Below are positions 31,105 through 41,526 of a stretch of 64,000 nt of DNA, piece after piece. Origin of the DNA: an uncultured Mycoplasmataceae bacterium (GTDB taxonomy: Bacteria; Bacillota_I; Bacilli_A; Mycoplasmatales; Mycoplasmoidaceae). The notes beneath the pieces were generated by a model. It made no database searches. It was not told the origin of the DNA and saw only the letters and a list, made by a program, of their open reading frames with translations. Within the stretch, counting starts at the first letter, position 1. Every line of letters starts with the position of its first letter. The translations under genes were made by a program, and so were the position numbers. The stretch spans positions 152,515-216,514 of the forward strand of contig CANEON010000002.1 in NCBI GenBank assembly GCA_947429165.1, in the 5' to 3' direction.

Positions 31105-32034
31105 ATGAAAGCAACTAGAAAAAGTATTACTGTTCAACAATTAATTGATCAATTTGATTTTGAAATTGTTTATAAAGGGAACACAAAAAACAAAATTGAA
31201 ATTCCAAGTTTGAACCGTACAGGAATTGAACTTGCGTCAAAAGTAGTCTTCAACAAAATTTTGACTACAGTTTTGTGAAGTGGAAATGAAAATAAATTTT
31301 TAGCTTCATTAAAAGATGAAAAAGAAATTATGGAGAGATTAAAATTTGTTCTTGAATTGTGTCCGCCCGCTATTATTGTTACAAGACATTTCACATATAC
31401 AAATTTGCTTTTAAAAGTTGCTAAAAACTACAAAACTACAATATTACGTAGTGAATTAACTTCTTCTGAATTGTATTTGACTGTTGCTCAATGAATTAAC
31501 GTACAACTTGCAAAATATACAATGGTTCATGGTACTTTAGTTAGTGTATTTGGTGTTGGTGTTTTAATTCAAGGTGAATCTGGTGTTGGTAAATCTGAGA
31601 TTGCAATGGAATTAATTAAAAAAGGACATTTGTTTGTTGCCGATGATGCTGTTGATATTGCAAATATTGGTGGAGAAATTTACGGTAAATCTAATGCTAT
31701 ATCTAGTTCATTCATTGAAGTTCGTGGTATTGGTATAGTTAATGTTGCAAAAATGTTCGGAGTTGAAAAAATTGAGAACTCTGCAACAGTGGATATGATT
31801 ATTGAAATGAAAAAGGTTGATAATCTTGAACGCGTTGAATTCGAACGTGTTGGAAAACAAATTAATTATAAAAATGTGATGGGTATAAAAGTACCTCTAT
31901 ATACATTGCCAGTAACTCCTGGTAGAAAAATGAGTGATTTAGTTGAATCTGCAGTTACTGACTATAAGTTGAAAGAAGACGGATATTTTTCAGCTGTAGA
32001 ATATCTAGACAATTACAAGAAGGTTATCAAATAA
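31105..32034 (+). CDS. hprK: HPr kinase/phosphorylase
   Basis: Phosphorylates HPr on Ser46 in response to glycolytic metabolites and removes it again, setting PTS activity. The 309-aa length is typical. Walker A GESGVGKS lies near residues 157-164, after an N-terminal regulatory domain. The signature SFIEVRGIGIVNV and the C-terminal TPGRKMSDLVE are present. Two TGA codons encode Trp. Its stop overlaps the lgt ATG (TAATG). The order hprK-lgt-trxB-whiA is common in firmicutes. Its target PTS permease may include 42909. Confidence 0.96.
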
Positions 32035-33209
32035 TGAATTGATTAACAACAGTCCCTGGACCAGATAATCCGTTCGACGTTCTTGCCGGAGACGGAAGTG
32101 AAATAGCTTTCCATATAGGTAGTTTAACTATTGCGTGATATGGTCTTTTTGTTTTCTTTGGATTTGTTGCGGCAATCATCTTTGCTGTAATAAAATTATG
32201 AAAATGATATAAAGTTCCAGTTGATCCTTTTTATTGGTTTTGTTTAATGGGAATCCCCATGGCAATTTTTGGTGCAAGGTTTTGATCTTGCTGTCTTGGA
32301 GATGCAAAATGAAATTCTTTTTGAGAATTTAAAGGTGGCGGATTAGCAATTGAAGGTGGAGTTATGTTCACTGTTCTATTGGCTTGTTGATGATTCCCAT
32401 TTATACTAAAACGCCCTAAGTACCAAATTAGGGATTTATCGAAAGATACAAACAAACCTGTTATCAGAAGAGTTTCGATGTGGGTTTATGTTGACGCTGT
32501 TGTTCCTTGTATATTATTAGGACAATTTTTTGGTAGATGAGGAAATTATTTTAACCAGGAGTTGTATGGTCCAACATTAAACAACGATAGCTTTTGTTGG
32601 TTTCTTCGTGATTGTCTACCAAGAATGTATATTAACGGCGAGTGACATCATCCTTTATTTTTTTATGAAGCATTAGCTAATCTCGCATTCTTCCTAATAC
32701 TATATTTCGGGATTGAAATGATTCCGTCTAGAAAAGCTGGAGATTTAGGAATTGTTTATTTCTTGTGATATGGTATTTTAAGAATGTCATTAGAACCTTT
32801 AAGAGCTTCTCAGTATACTTTCCATGTAACATATATTACAACCGGATTATGAATTGCTGCTGGAATAATAATTTTATTGTTAAACCATTTATTGATTTGC
32901 AAATTGCGTAATAAATCTCCATATTATTTTGTTTGAGAACAAATAAGATATAGTCGTGTTAATCGTTCAAACATAACAAGATTAAAAGCAAAGAATCATT
33001 CATTACAAAACAAAAAAGATTCATTAGCCGATGTATCAAGACAATCTAATGCTTCTGAATATAAACAATTGAGTGATGAAATAACTCAATTAAATAACGA
33101 TATTTTTAATTTACAAAATAAAATAGTTATAGATAATAAAACACACGAATTAAATACTAAAAAGTTTACAAGAACAGAAGAGCAAATGCTTTACTATCTA
33201 AATAAATAA
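32034..33209 (+). CDS. lgt: Prolipoprotein diacylglyceryl transferase with C-terminal extension
   Basis: Attaches diacylglycerol to the lipobox Cys of prolipoproteins; substrates in this window include the proteins at 9106, 27593, 52768, 54951 and 56784. The 391-aa frame contains about 20 TGA Trp codons, so it is hidden under the standard code. Seven TM segments are expected. Family motifs include FHIGSLTIAWYGLFV at the N-terminus, FGRWGNYFNQELYG in the middle (catalytic region) and GEWHHPLFFYEAL. After about residue 300 comes a polar, Lys/Asn/Gln-rich extension of about 90 residues with heptad-like LQNKI spacing, longer than the usual ~290-aa enzyme. Confidence 0.93.
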
Positions 33210-33211
33210 TT

Positions 33212-34159
33212 ATGCCAATATACACTAATACAGCTAACGATTCAAATACATATGATGTTTTAATAATTGGAGCAGGGCCTGCAGGTCTTACTGCTGCAAT
33301 TTATTTAAAACGTGCTAATTACAAAGTTGCTTTTATTGAAAAAGATGTTCCAGGGGGAAAAATTGTTAATACTCCTGTTGTTGAAAACTATCCTGGTGCC
33401 GGTAAAATCCAAGGTGCTGACTTAGCATTAAACATGTATCAACAAGCTGTGGATCTAGGTGCTCAATATATTTATGGTAATGTTTCTTCTTTTGAAAAAC
33501 AAGATAGATATTTTGTGGTTTTTACAGATGACGGAGTAACAAGGTTCTGCAAAGCATTAATTATTGCTACAGGAACTACAGAAAACAAATTAAATTTGCC
33601 TAACGAAAAAGAATTTGAAGGAAAAGGAATTTCACATTGTGCAATATGTGATGGATCGTTTGCTAAAGGAAAAAATGTTGCTGTTGTAGGTAGTGGAAAT
33701 GGAGCACTAGGTAATGCTCTATATTTATCTACTATATCTGATCATATATATATGATCAATAGATCTGAGAAGTATAAAGATTCTCAAAGTTTTTTAGATC
33801 AATTGTCTAAGAAAGAAAATATAGAATATTTTTATAATTCAGAAATTACAGAATTGGTTGGCGATGGTAAATTAAGTTCTATAAAAATAACTTCAAAGGA
33901 CGGTTCATCTAAAAACTTACCGGTTTCTTTTGTCTTTGTATATGTTGGAAGTAATGCTTCTACATCTTTTGTTAGAGATCAAGAAATAATAAACGAAAAC
34001 GGAACAATTAAAGTGAACCAAAATATGGAAACCTCTATTCCTGGTTTATACGCAATTGGTGACGTAAACAAAATTAGAGTTAGACAAATTACAGTTGCTG
34101 CTAGTGATGGAACAATTGCAGCATTAAATGCTATTAGTTATTTAGAAAGATGAGAGTAG
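33212..34159 (+). CDS. trxB: Thioredoxin-disulfide reductase
   Basis: FAD enzyme that reduces thioredoxin with NADPH. The 315-aa length is typical. The FAD fold shows GAGPAG at residues 20-25, the redox pair is C143/C146 in CAICDG, the NADPH fold shows VVGSGNGALG, and the C-terminal FAD motif is YAIGDVN. The last codons are AGA-TGA-GAG-TAG, so under code 4 the protein gains Trp-Glu and overlaps whiA by 10 bases. It provides thiol redox balance alongside rubrerythrin. Confidence 0.96.
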
Positions 34160-35058
34160 GACAAACTTTCAGTGAAAAAATAAAACAAGAGTTAACGCAA
34201 AATAAATATAGTAACGAAGCGCAAAAAGCTATTCTGTATTCTTTTTTAGTTAATGCATTAACTATAAAACTAACAGAAAATGGGATGAGTTGGCAAATTA
34301 AATCTCAATTTAACTTTATTGTTAGATTTATAAGCAATATTTTTTCTGATTTGTTTGATATCAACAAAAAGATAATGTACTCTGATTTGAAAAACATCAA
34401 TAACAAGAGAGACTACATCTTATCTATCGCAGGAAATTTTGATCAAATAATTAATGATTTAGGAATTTATCAAAAACCTGTTGATGTAATTACAACCGAA
34501 GCTCAAATGAAAGGTGTCTTAGTGGGTGCTTTTTTAAGTGGTGGTAGTGTTAGTTCTATAAGTGATAGAAGATATCATCTTGAGTTAAGATCTAACAATA
34601 TTTCATATTTACTTTTTATTCAAACAATCCTTCAAAAATTTAATATTTCAATTGCTCTTCTTCAAAGAAGAAAAAGTTATTTCTTATATATCAAGAAAAG
34701 TTATGATATTTCAGATTTTTTAAAATTAATTGGTGCAAATAATTGTATGCTAGAATTTGAAGACCAAAAAATTTCTCGTGATATGTATGCTCAAATACAC
34801 AGATTAAATAATCTTGACATTTCTAATATTAAAAAATCTTCTACCGCAGGCAATAAACAAATACAAAAAATTAATGAAATAATTAATACAAAATCTTATT
34901 CTAAGCAAAGTGAAAAATTTAAAATTTTCTGTCAAATTAGATTAAAAAATCCTAATGCTTCGCTTACAGAAATTTCAAAAATTTTCTTGAAAGACTTTAA
35001 TATTAAAATCCAAAGAACTTCTGTCAATCATTTAGTTAACAAATTAATGAGTCTTTAA
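34150..35058 (+). CDS. whiA: DNA-binding protein WhiA
   Basis: Widespread Gram-positive protein linked to division and chromosome segregation. The 302-aa product has an N-terminal LAGLIDADG-like homing-endonuclease fold, recognised by FSEKIKQEL at the start and KGVLVGAFLSGGSVSS near residue 120, with no catalytic endonuclease function expected. A C-terminal helix-turn-helix follows with NPNASLTEISKIF and INRTSVNHLVNKL-like spacing. It overlaps trxB by 10 bases, conserved context in firmicutes. No TGA codon is needed. Confidence 0.93.
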   Translation: MRVGQTFSEKIKQELTQNKYSNEAQKAILYSFLVNALTIKLTENGMSWQIKSQFNFIVRFISNIFSDLFDINKKIMYSDLKNINNKRDYILSIAGNFDQIINDLGIYQKPVDVITTEAQMKGVLVGAFLSGGSVSSISDRRYHLELRSNNISYLLFIQTILQKFNISIALLQRRKSYFLYIKKSYDISDFLKLIGANNCMLEFEDQKISRDMYAQIHRLNNLDISNIKKSSTAGNKQIQKINEIINTKSYSKQSEKFKIFCQIRLKNPNASLTEISKIFLKDFNIKIQRTSVNHLVNKLMSL

Positions 35059-35358
35059 TTACTTGACAAGGTAAACTTTATACTTATTAAATTTTAATAT
35101 TCTATAGAAACGAGCCATATCGTGATATTCGCCACATAAAACAATATTTTTATTTTTATCTAGTTTTGAACTGTACTCTTCTAAAAAATTATGTGGATCA
35201 ATATGAACACTAAAAAGAATGTGGCCTTCTTTTCACATTCTATCGTTTTGTATTTGAACAATTTGATAATTGTCTGTTCCAACTAGTTTATTTAAATCTT
35301 TTTTCTTAATAAACTTTGGAGTGAAACTATTAAAATAATTGTTTCTAATATTAAACAT
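35059..35358 (-). CDS. Rhodanese-like domain protein
   Basis: The 99-aa frame is hidden by one TGA (Trp in RMWKEGHI). The order of elements matches a single rhodanese domain: QIVQIQNDRMWKEGHILFSVHI for the CH2A-type region with GHI, a helix with FLEEYSSKL, the active-site strand NIVLCGEYHDMARF with C75, and a final KYKVYLV strand. Rhodaneses carry sulfur as a Cys persulfide for tRNA thiolation or detoxification; the acceptor is unknown. Start ATG 35358 is divergent from secG, with about 30 bases between. It converges on whiA with no gap. Confidence 0.75.
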
Positions 35359-35389
35359 ATTAATATTATAATTCTTATACAATTAATAT

Positions 35390-35623
35390 ATGAGCGCCGC
35401 TTCAATCATAATTTTAATTTTATCTATTGTTTGTTTAATAATTGGACTATTATTGTCTGGTTCTGGAACAACTAATGGTTTAACTAACATAATTGGTCAA
35501 GATCTTGAATTATTTAAGAAAACAAAGGACCGTGGTTTTATCAAGATTCTTCAAATGATCATGTTTTTCTTAATGATTGTTATGTTGGTTCTTTTAATCT
35601 TATCAATTGAACTTGGCTGATAA
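35390..35623 (+). CDS. secG: Preprotein translocase subunit SecG
   Basis: Small accessory subunit of the SecYEG channel. The 77-aa product has two TM segments (near 5-25 and 50-73) separated by the Gly/Ser/Thr loop SGSGTTNGLTNIIGQDLELF and the KKTKDRGFIKIL segment typical of mycoplasma SecG. The last codon is TGA Trp before TAA. rnr follows after 4 bases; the secG-rnr-smpB order is a classical firmicute arrangement and supports the call. It is needed for export of the surface lipoproteins here. Confidence 0.88.
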
Positions 35624-35627
35624 TTTT

Positions 35628-37796
35628 ATGTCAAGTCAATCTAACAGCAATCTTAAACAAAGTATTCAAAAAATAGTTATTGAGGATGGAAGACCAATTC
35701 CAAAAGCAATACTTATTTCTAAAGTATGTAGATCTAATCGTTCTGTGCAAAGAAAAGAAATCGAAAACACAATTGATGAAATGATTAAATCTGGTAATCT
35801 TAGAATTTTATCTAAATCTGGTAAGATACAATTGGGATATGAAGACGCTCCAGTAGATACATCTAAAACATATGAAGGAGTTATTAGAATAAATTCTAAA
35901 GGTTCGGGATTTATTAGACTTGATAATGAAGAAAAATCAAAATACTTTGTATATAGAACAAACTTAAATCAAGCCCTTGATGGTGACAGAGTAGAATTTG
36001 CTCTACTTAAAAAAGCACCTAAAAAAGATTTATTAGATGCTGTTGTATTAAAAATTATTTCTCATGGTAAAGATTTTTACACCGGATTAATTAATATAAA
36101 TAAAGACGGAACATATAAAGTCACTATTGATGATGAAAAAATGTATCTTCCTGTCAAACTTGATTCATTACAAGGATTGGTTGATGGACAAAAAGTATTA
36201 ATTAAAATTAAAACTTATGAAAAAGATGCAGCTTATGGAACTGTATCAAAAATAATCGGTCACTCTAGCGATGTTGGTGTTGATATATTATCGATTGTTT
36301 ATGATAATGGCGTTGAACCGAACTTCACTCCCGATGTTTTAGACTATGCTAGAAAGATTGAATTAAATATTGATGACTATCAAAGAAAAATAAGAAAAGA
36401 TTTAACAAATCTTCCTATCGTTACAATTGACCCTGCTACATCGAAAGATTTCGATGATGCTATTTATGTAAAGAAAAATAATGATGACGAATATTATTTA
36501 TGTGTTTGTATTGCGGATGTAAGTCATTATGTTAGATACAAATCTCCACTTGATGAAACCGCATATAAAAGAGGCTGCTCAATTTATTTAGTTGATAGAG
36601 TTATTCCAATGTTACCTCACAACCTTTCAGACGACATTTGTTCATTAAATCCCAATGTTGAAAGGTTAACTTTAACATGTGATATGTTAATCAATAAATC
36701 TGGAAAGATTAAAAGTATTAAAGTTTATCCATCAATTATTAAGAGTCATCGTAGATTCTCATATGATGAAGTAAATGATTTCTTTAACAACAAATCCTCT
36801 TTAGAAAAAGATACAAATGAAGTTAAAGCAATGCTTAAAGATGCTCTTGAACTTCATAGAATTCTTGATGCAGAAAAAAAACGTCGTGGTTATATTGCTT
36901 TCGAAATTCCTGAACCAATTATTAAACTAGATGATAAAGGTTTTCCAATTGATATCTTAACTAGAAAATTAGGTACAGCTCAAAACATGATTGAAAATTT
37001 TATGGTTGCCGCTAACGAAGCAGTAACAATTTATGCAAATCAAAAGAAATGACCGTTTGTTTATCGTATTCACGAAAAACCAAACGAAGAAAAACTTAAA
37101 ACGTTCTCTATAGAAGCTAAAAAATTGAATTTCAGAATCACAACTGATATCGAAGACATTGAATCAATAGATATTGCAAAGTGAATTGAAGACAATAAAG
37201 ATAACAAGAATATGGATCTTATTAACTTAATGTTATTAAGAAGTATGGCTAAGGCTAAATACTCAATAGAAAATTTAGGACACTTTGGTCTTTCGTTAGA
37301 AAACTATACTCACTTTACTTCTCCAATTCGTCGTTATCCGGATTTATTAGTTCACAGAATTTTCTGAATGTATGAATTTGAAAAAAATAATACAACGGAT
37401 TCAAATAGAAATCATTTTGCCGAACAACTTGATGATTGCTGTAAGCAATCATCTGATTGTGAAAAAGTTGCAATTAGCTGTGAAAACGACGTTAATGCAA
37501 TGAAGTTTGCAGAATATATGACCAAACACATCGGTGAAAAATTTGAAGGTTTCGTTTCTGCTGTATCTGCATTTGGTCTATTCGTTGAATTACCAAATAC
37601 TATTGAAGGATTAATTAAACTTCCTAATTTAAAAACTGATTTCTATTCTTACGACGAAAAAACAAATCAATTAATTGGTAAAAAAACCGGAACAAGATTC
37701 TCACTTGGATCTAAAGTAAGAGTTAGAGTAATATCTGCAGACAAGCAAACTAGAAAAATTGAATTTGAATTAGTAAAGTTTTTGGGTAATAGATAA
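35628..37796 (+). CDS. rnr: Ribonuclease R
   Basis: 3'-to-5' exoribonuclease that degrades structured RNA and, with tmRNA-SmpB, faulty mRNA. The 722-aa frame contains several TGA Trp codons. It has an N-terminal winged-helix and cold-shock region, the catalytic RNB domain with Asp cluster [11 protein letters not shown] at residues 268-278, the [16 protein letters not shown] motif, and a C-terminal S1 domain with [17 protein letters not shown]. The ATG at 35628 is preferred over an upstream TTG that would overlap secG. smpB starts 2 bases after the stop. Confidence 0.96.
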
Positions 37797-37798
37797 GT

Positions 37799-38230
37799 AT
37801 GAAAATGTTGTTTCCTAATAAGAAGGTCAATTTTAATTATTTTGTTGAAGACAAATTTGAATGTGGAATTGAACTTAAAGGTACAGAAGTAAAATCATTA
37901 ATGAAAGCAAACGCTAATATTGATGAAGCTTTTGTAATTATTAGAAATAATGAAGCTTTTGTCATTAATATGTATATTGCTCCATTTAAAGAAGGAAATA
38001 TTAACAATGTTGATTCCAATCGCAATAGGAAATTATTGTTACATAAGAATGAAATTCTTAAAATTGATTACACTGTAAAAAAACAAAGACTAACAATAAT
38101 TCCTACAAAGGTTTATTTACAAAATGGAAAAATTAAAATAGAAATTGCTATTTGTAAATCTAAAAAAGCTCCAGATAAAAGAAACGATATAAAAAAACGT
38201 GACGCCGACAGGGAATCACGAATGTATTAA
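37799..38230 (+). CDS. smpB: SsrA-binding protein SmpB
   Basis: Binds tmRNA and brings it to stalled ribosomes. The 143-aa length fits. Recognised blocks are YFVEDKFECGIELKGTEVKSL, the AFVINMYIAPFKEGN segment (usual IxxxHI), the NRNRKLLLHKNEI core and the basic C-terminal tail KKRDADRESRMY (usual KRxxxKxRDxxR). The gene follows rnr at 2 bases, as in many firmicutes. No ssrA gene was found within the window. No TGA Trp codon is used. Confidence 0.95.
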   Translation: MKMLFPNKKVNFNYFVEDKFECGIELKGTEVKSLMKANANIDEAFVIIRNNEAFVINMYIAPFKEGNINNVDSNRNRKLLLHKNEILKIDYTVKKQRLTIIPTKVYLQNGKIKIEIAICKSKKAPDKRNDIKKRDADRESRMY

Positions 38231-38235
38231 AGTTT

Positions 38236-38455
38236 TTACTCTTTTAAATTATTAAGTTTAACAACATTACTTAAGCGAGCTTCAATCACATCGAGACGAT
38301 CGTTAATTCGTTGTTCCATCGCAACCGCTCATGTAGGTTGTTTTGGTTCTCTTCGCTTTGTCTTAATCTTTTTTTTGCTTCATTAGTTCTAGTATTACTT
38401 TACCTGATGTATTGGTTTCTTGTTTAAGATTTGAATATCTATACTCTTTTCTCAT
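38236..38455 (-). pseudogene. Second copy of the small leaderless gene, frameshifted at an A8 run
   Basis: ATG 38455 begins [20 protein letters not shown], closely matching the 11868-12119 protein. The frame then hits TAA after ILELMKQKKD. Removing one base from the run of eight A (plus coordinates 38369-38376, T on the plus strand) restores KKIKTKRREPKQPTWAVAMEQRINDRLDVIEARLSNVVKL to TAA 38236, with the KKIK(T)KR match to copy A. The total length of 220 bases is one more than a multiple of three. Either the copy is dead or the homopolymer switches it. The C-terminal part differs from copy A. Confidence 0.65.
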
Positions 38456-38550
38456 ATATATTATAAACTCCCATTTTTCACAGTAGATTAATCTTACTAT
38501 TAAAATGAAAAAATAGAGGCACAAAAAGTGTCTCTATTTTGTTCAAAAAA
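38397..38550. repeat. Copy B of the 154-base dispersed repeat
   Basis: About 95 percent identical to 12061-12214. The noncoding half (promoter, GATTAATC palindrome, terminator) is at least as conserved as the coding half. Confidence 0.9.
38512..38538 (-). terminator. Terminator after the rubrerythrin gene (repeat copy B)
   Basis: Same 11-base stem and loop as 12176-12202, with a T-run on the minus strand, ending the 38562-39104 gene. Confidence 0.7.
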
Positions 38551-38561
38551 AGTTTAAAAAA

Positions 38562-39104
38562 TTAATAATCTTGTCTTAATAATTTAAAGTAAGATTGTGG
38601 GTGTTTACATACTGGGCATAGTTTAGGTGCTTCTTTAGAGTAAACAATGTTTCCACAGTTAATGCAAATTCAAGCATCTGATCTTCCTCTTTTAAAAACA
38701 ATACCTTTTTTGATGTTGTTTAATAAGGCGTTGTATCTTTCTTCGTGGTGTTTTTCAATTTGAGCAACACCTTCGAATTGTGCGGCAATTTCATTAAATC
38801 CTTCTTCTCTTGCCTCTTTAGCCATTCTCTTGTACATAGATGTTCATTCACCGTGTTCGCCTTTAGCAGCTTCTAGTAAATTTTTTGCTGTGTCAGAAAT
38901 TTTTCCACCATTTAATCATTTAAATCAAAGTTCAGCGTGTTCTTTTTCATTAGCAGCTGTTTCTTCAAATATTTTTTGAATTTGAACATAACCGTCTTTT
39001 TTTGCTTGAGAAGCAAAGAAAGTGTATTTGTTTCTTGCTTGAGATTCTCCAGCAAACGCTTCCATTAAATTCTTTTCAGTTTTTGTTCCTTTAAGTTTTT
39101 TCAT
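38562..39104 (-). CDS. rbr: Rubrerythrin
   Basis: Non-haem diiron peroxidase that reduces H2O2 in anaerobes. The 180-aa frame includes four TGA Trp codons. The four-helix ferritin-like domain has carboxylate and His ligands at E20, E53-x-x-H56, E83/E86 and E117-x-x-H120. The C-terminal rubredoxin-like iron site has C147/C150 and C163/C166. Length and domain order match canonical rubrerythrin. It is divergent from feoAB across an 93-base region with a palindrome. The enzyme is typical of anaerobes and uncommon in classical mycoplasmas, so it hints at an oxygen-poor niche or acquisition. Confidence 0.95.
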
Positions 39105-39138
39105 TTTTGTTTTCCTTTTATATTAATCTATATAATTT

Positions 39139-39163
39139 ATTATATAAATCATTGATTTATAAT
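39139..39163. promoter_or_regulatory. Divergent rbr / feoAB promoter with a 17-base dyad
   Basis: ATAAATC-ATT-GATTTAT at 39144-39160 is a perfect dyad. Its right edge overlaps the plus-strand TATAAT (39158-39163) of feoAB and its left edge touches the minus-strand TATAAT (39139-39144) of rbr. A dimeric repressor here would control both genes. Confidence 0.5.
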
Positions 39164-39197
39164 GGCAAATTTTAACCATTAATTGACAAATAAAATT

Positions 39198-39425
39198 ATG
39201 AAATTAACAAATGAACTAAGGGGTAAAACTATTAAGGTTAATAATTTAAATTTTAGAGACAGTCATATTCTACATAAATTAAATAATGTCGGAATATCAG
39301 ATGGGTCTATTATTAAAGTTTTAGATTACAAAGACAACAAAAAAGTAGTTCATTTGTTCGTTTATGGGGTTGAATACGTTTTAAGAGAAAAGGATTGTTT
39401 AAATATTGATGTCACTGTTTTGTAA
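39198..39425 (+). CDS. feoA: FeoA-domain protein
   Basis: Small SH3-like cytoplasmic partner of FeoB in Fe2+ uptake. The 75-aa product matches the fold: an N-terminal ELRGKTIKVNNLN strand, LHKLNNVGISDGSIIKVLDY (usual L...G...G..i.v) and GVEYVLREKDCLNIDV at the end, the usual EIALRxxxAxxI position. The ATG at 39198 is preferred over the upstream TTG. feoB's ATG lies within its last codons, overlapping by 17 bases. The promoter is shared with divergent rubrerythrin. Confidence 0.85.
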   Translation: MKLTNELRGKTIKVNNLNFRDSHILHKLNNVGISDGSIIKVLDYKDNKKVVHLFVYGVEYVLREKDCLNIDVTVL

Positions 39426-41526
39426 AAATAAAGAACATGGGTATGATAGTGCAATATTTAACGATTGACACGATAACCCAAAAAGAAAAAGAAGATCTAG
39501 AAAATTAAAACAACTAACAAATAATGTTGTTTTGATTGGCGCACCCAATGTTGGTAAATCAACTTTTTTTAATAAGATTACCAACGGAACTGCAGCTGTA
39601 TCAAATATAGATCGTTTAACCGTAAGTGACACAATAGCAAAATTAAAAGTAGACAAAACCATAAATGTAATTGATTTACCAGGTTTATATAACCTATCTC
39701 ACCCAATTGATGAAGAACTCGTTGTTGCTCACGAAATTACTCAAGAACATTTTACTAAAATTATTAATGTTATAGGAGCTCAATCTTTTGAAAGAGATTT
39801 GTATTTAACAATCCAAACTCTTGAAACTGGTTTGATGAGTACTCTTGCGATAAACATGATGGACGAAGTAAATCGTTCTCAAATTAATCTCGATAAGCTT
39901 TCAAAAAAATTAAATGGTGTAAGAGTAATTGAATGTCAAGCTAATAAAAATATTGGTACTAAGAAATCGGCAAAAAGTATTTTGGAAGATAAACCAGTTG
40001 ACGCACATGTTGTAAAATATTCTTCCCGTATTGAGAAATTAATTTCTCAAATATCTGCTATTTTACCTCAAAGAAAAATTAGTAATAGATATTATTCTTT
40101 AATGTTTCTTGAAGGAAATGAATTTATTATCGATTGATATAAGAAGCATGAAAATGAAGCGTTCTTAAAAGTTAAAAAAATATTGGATAAGATTGATCAA
40201 TCTTTAATTGCTAATGAAATAGAGTTGACAAGGAAACAATTTATATCAAAAATCACAAAAGAATGCTTTGTTTCTTTTGAAACATTTTTATCAAAAAACA
40301 AAAACAAGCAAACAAACTTCGATATTAAAATTCTTAAGAAGTGAATTGGTATACCGGCTTTCTTTTTGCTATTAGTCTTAATATACTATTTAACTTTTGG
40401 TCCTTATGCTGGTGGTTCATTAAAAGATTTATTTGGAGAAACTTTCTTAAATGGAATTGTTGCTGATAAATGGTTGTCGCATTTGTTTGACTTAATGCGT
40501 GCAAGCGAGTGAACAAAGGGTTTGTTTATAGATGGTATATTTAAGGGATTTTTCTCTGTGTTGTCTTTTGCTCCAACATTAATTATTTTGTTTACTTTAG
40601 TAAACATCATTCAACAAGTTGGTATCTTATCAAGAATTTCAGTTCTATTAGATAATGCTCTTAGCAAATTTGGAATTAGTGGCAGAAGCGTAGTTACTTT
40701 ACTTACAGGATTTGGATGTAATGTTCCTGCGGTAATGATGGCAAGAAGTTCAAACTCAAAAAAAGAAAAAATTATTTCTATTTTGATCTCTCCTTTTATT
40801 GTTTGTAGTGCAAGAATTATTGTTATTAGTTTTGTATGTAATGCAATTTTTACAAGTACATATGGTTGAATAGGAATGATACTTCTTGTTTTCTTTAGTG
40901 GTTTTGTAGCACTAATGATGGGTCTTATTTTTTCTAAAACTATGTTTAGAAAAACAAAATCATTTTTTATGATTGAAATGGTTGATTGAAGAAAACCAGA
41001 TTTCCTAGTAATCGCTAAACTTGTTTGACTTGAATTAAAAGAATTTATTAAAAAAGCCGGAACAATAATTGTTCTTGCTAATTTATTAATTTGATTATTC
41101 CTACACCTAGGCCCTACAGGAACTCTTGGAGACGACAACATTGATACTTCTTTTGTTGCATACATATCAAAAGGTATTAATTACTTAATGTATCCTGTTG
41201 GTTTCTATTCAGAAGATTCATGAAAATTAACAGCTTCATTAATTACAGCTTTCCCCGCTAAAGAAATCGCTGTTGCTAACATTCAATTATTATTTGGAAC
41301 AGAAGAAGCGTTTGCTACATATATTTCGCAAGGAACTCACATCGCTCAAGGATTAAGTTACTTAGTGATATTTGCTTTTTATCTTCCTTGTGCTGCAACA
41401 ATTGGTGCAATTAAAAAAGAATCCAACTGGAAAACTCTTGGAATTCAAGTTGGATCTTCTGTTTGTTTATCTTACTTATTAGGAATTATTGTTTATTGAA
41501 TAACTTACGGGTTCCTACTTATTTAG
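39409..41526 (+). CDS. feoB: Ferrous iron transport protein B
   Basis: GTPase-coupled Fe2+ permease. The 705-aa product opens with an unusual ~40-residue basic, Cys-containing leader (MSLFCKNKEHGYDSAIF...KRKRRSRK) before the G domain. G1 is GAPNVGKST, G3 DLPGLYN and the NMMDE motif is the G4 equivalent. About nine TM segments follow, with two Gate-type repeats such as GFGCNVPAVMMAR and ITAFPAKEIAVANIQ. TGA Trp codons are frequent. It overlaps feoA by 17 bases and converges on the 41515 gene with a 12-base overlap. Confidence 0.95.

Larger units (their letters stand above)
38231..38561. other. Region without an intact gene between smpB and rubrerythrin
   Basis: About 330 bases occupied entirely by the frameshifted small gene (38236-38455), its leaderless promoter and the rubrerythrin terminator from repeat copy B. 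Nothing else is seen. Confidence 0.7.

Noticed and set aside
38231..38561. tmRNA (ssrA) next to smpB
   Set aside because: No tRNA-like ends or tag-coding frame; the region is a gene copy and a terminator.
40611..41165. 184-codon minus-strand frame inside feoB
   Set aside because: Antisense to a clear FeoB membrane region, no ribosome-binding site, composition of a mirrored hydrophobic gene.
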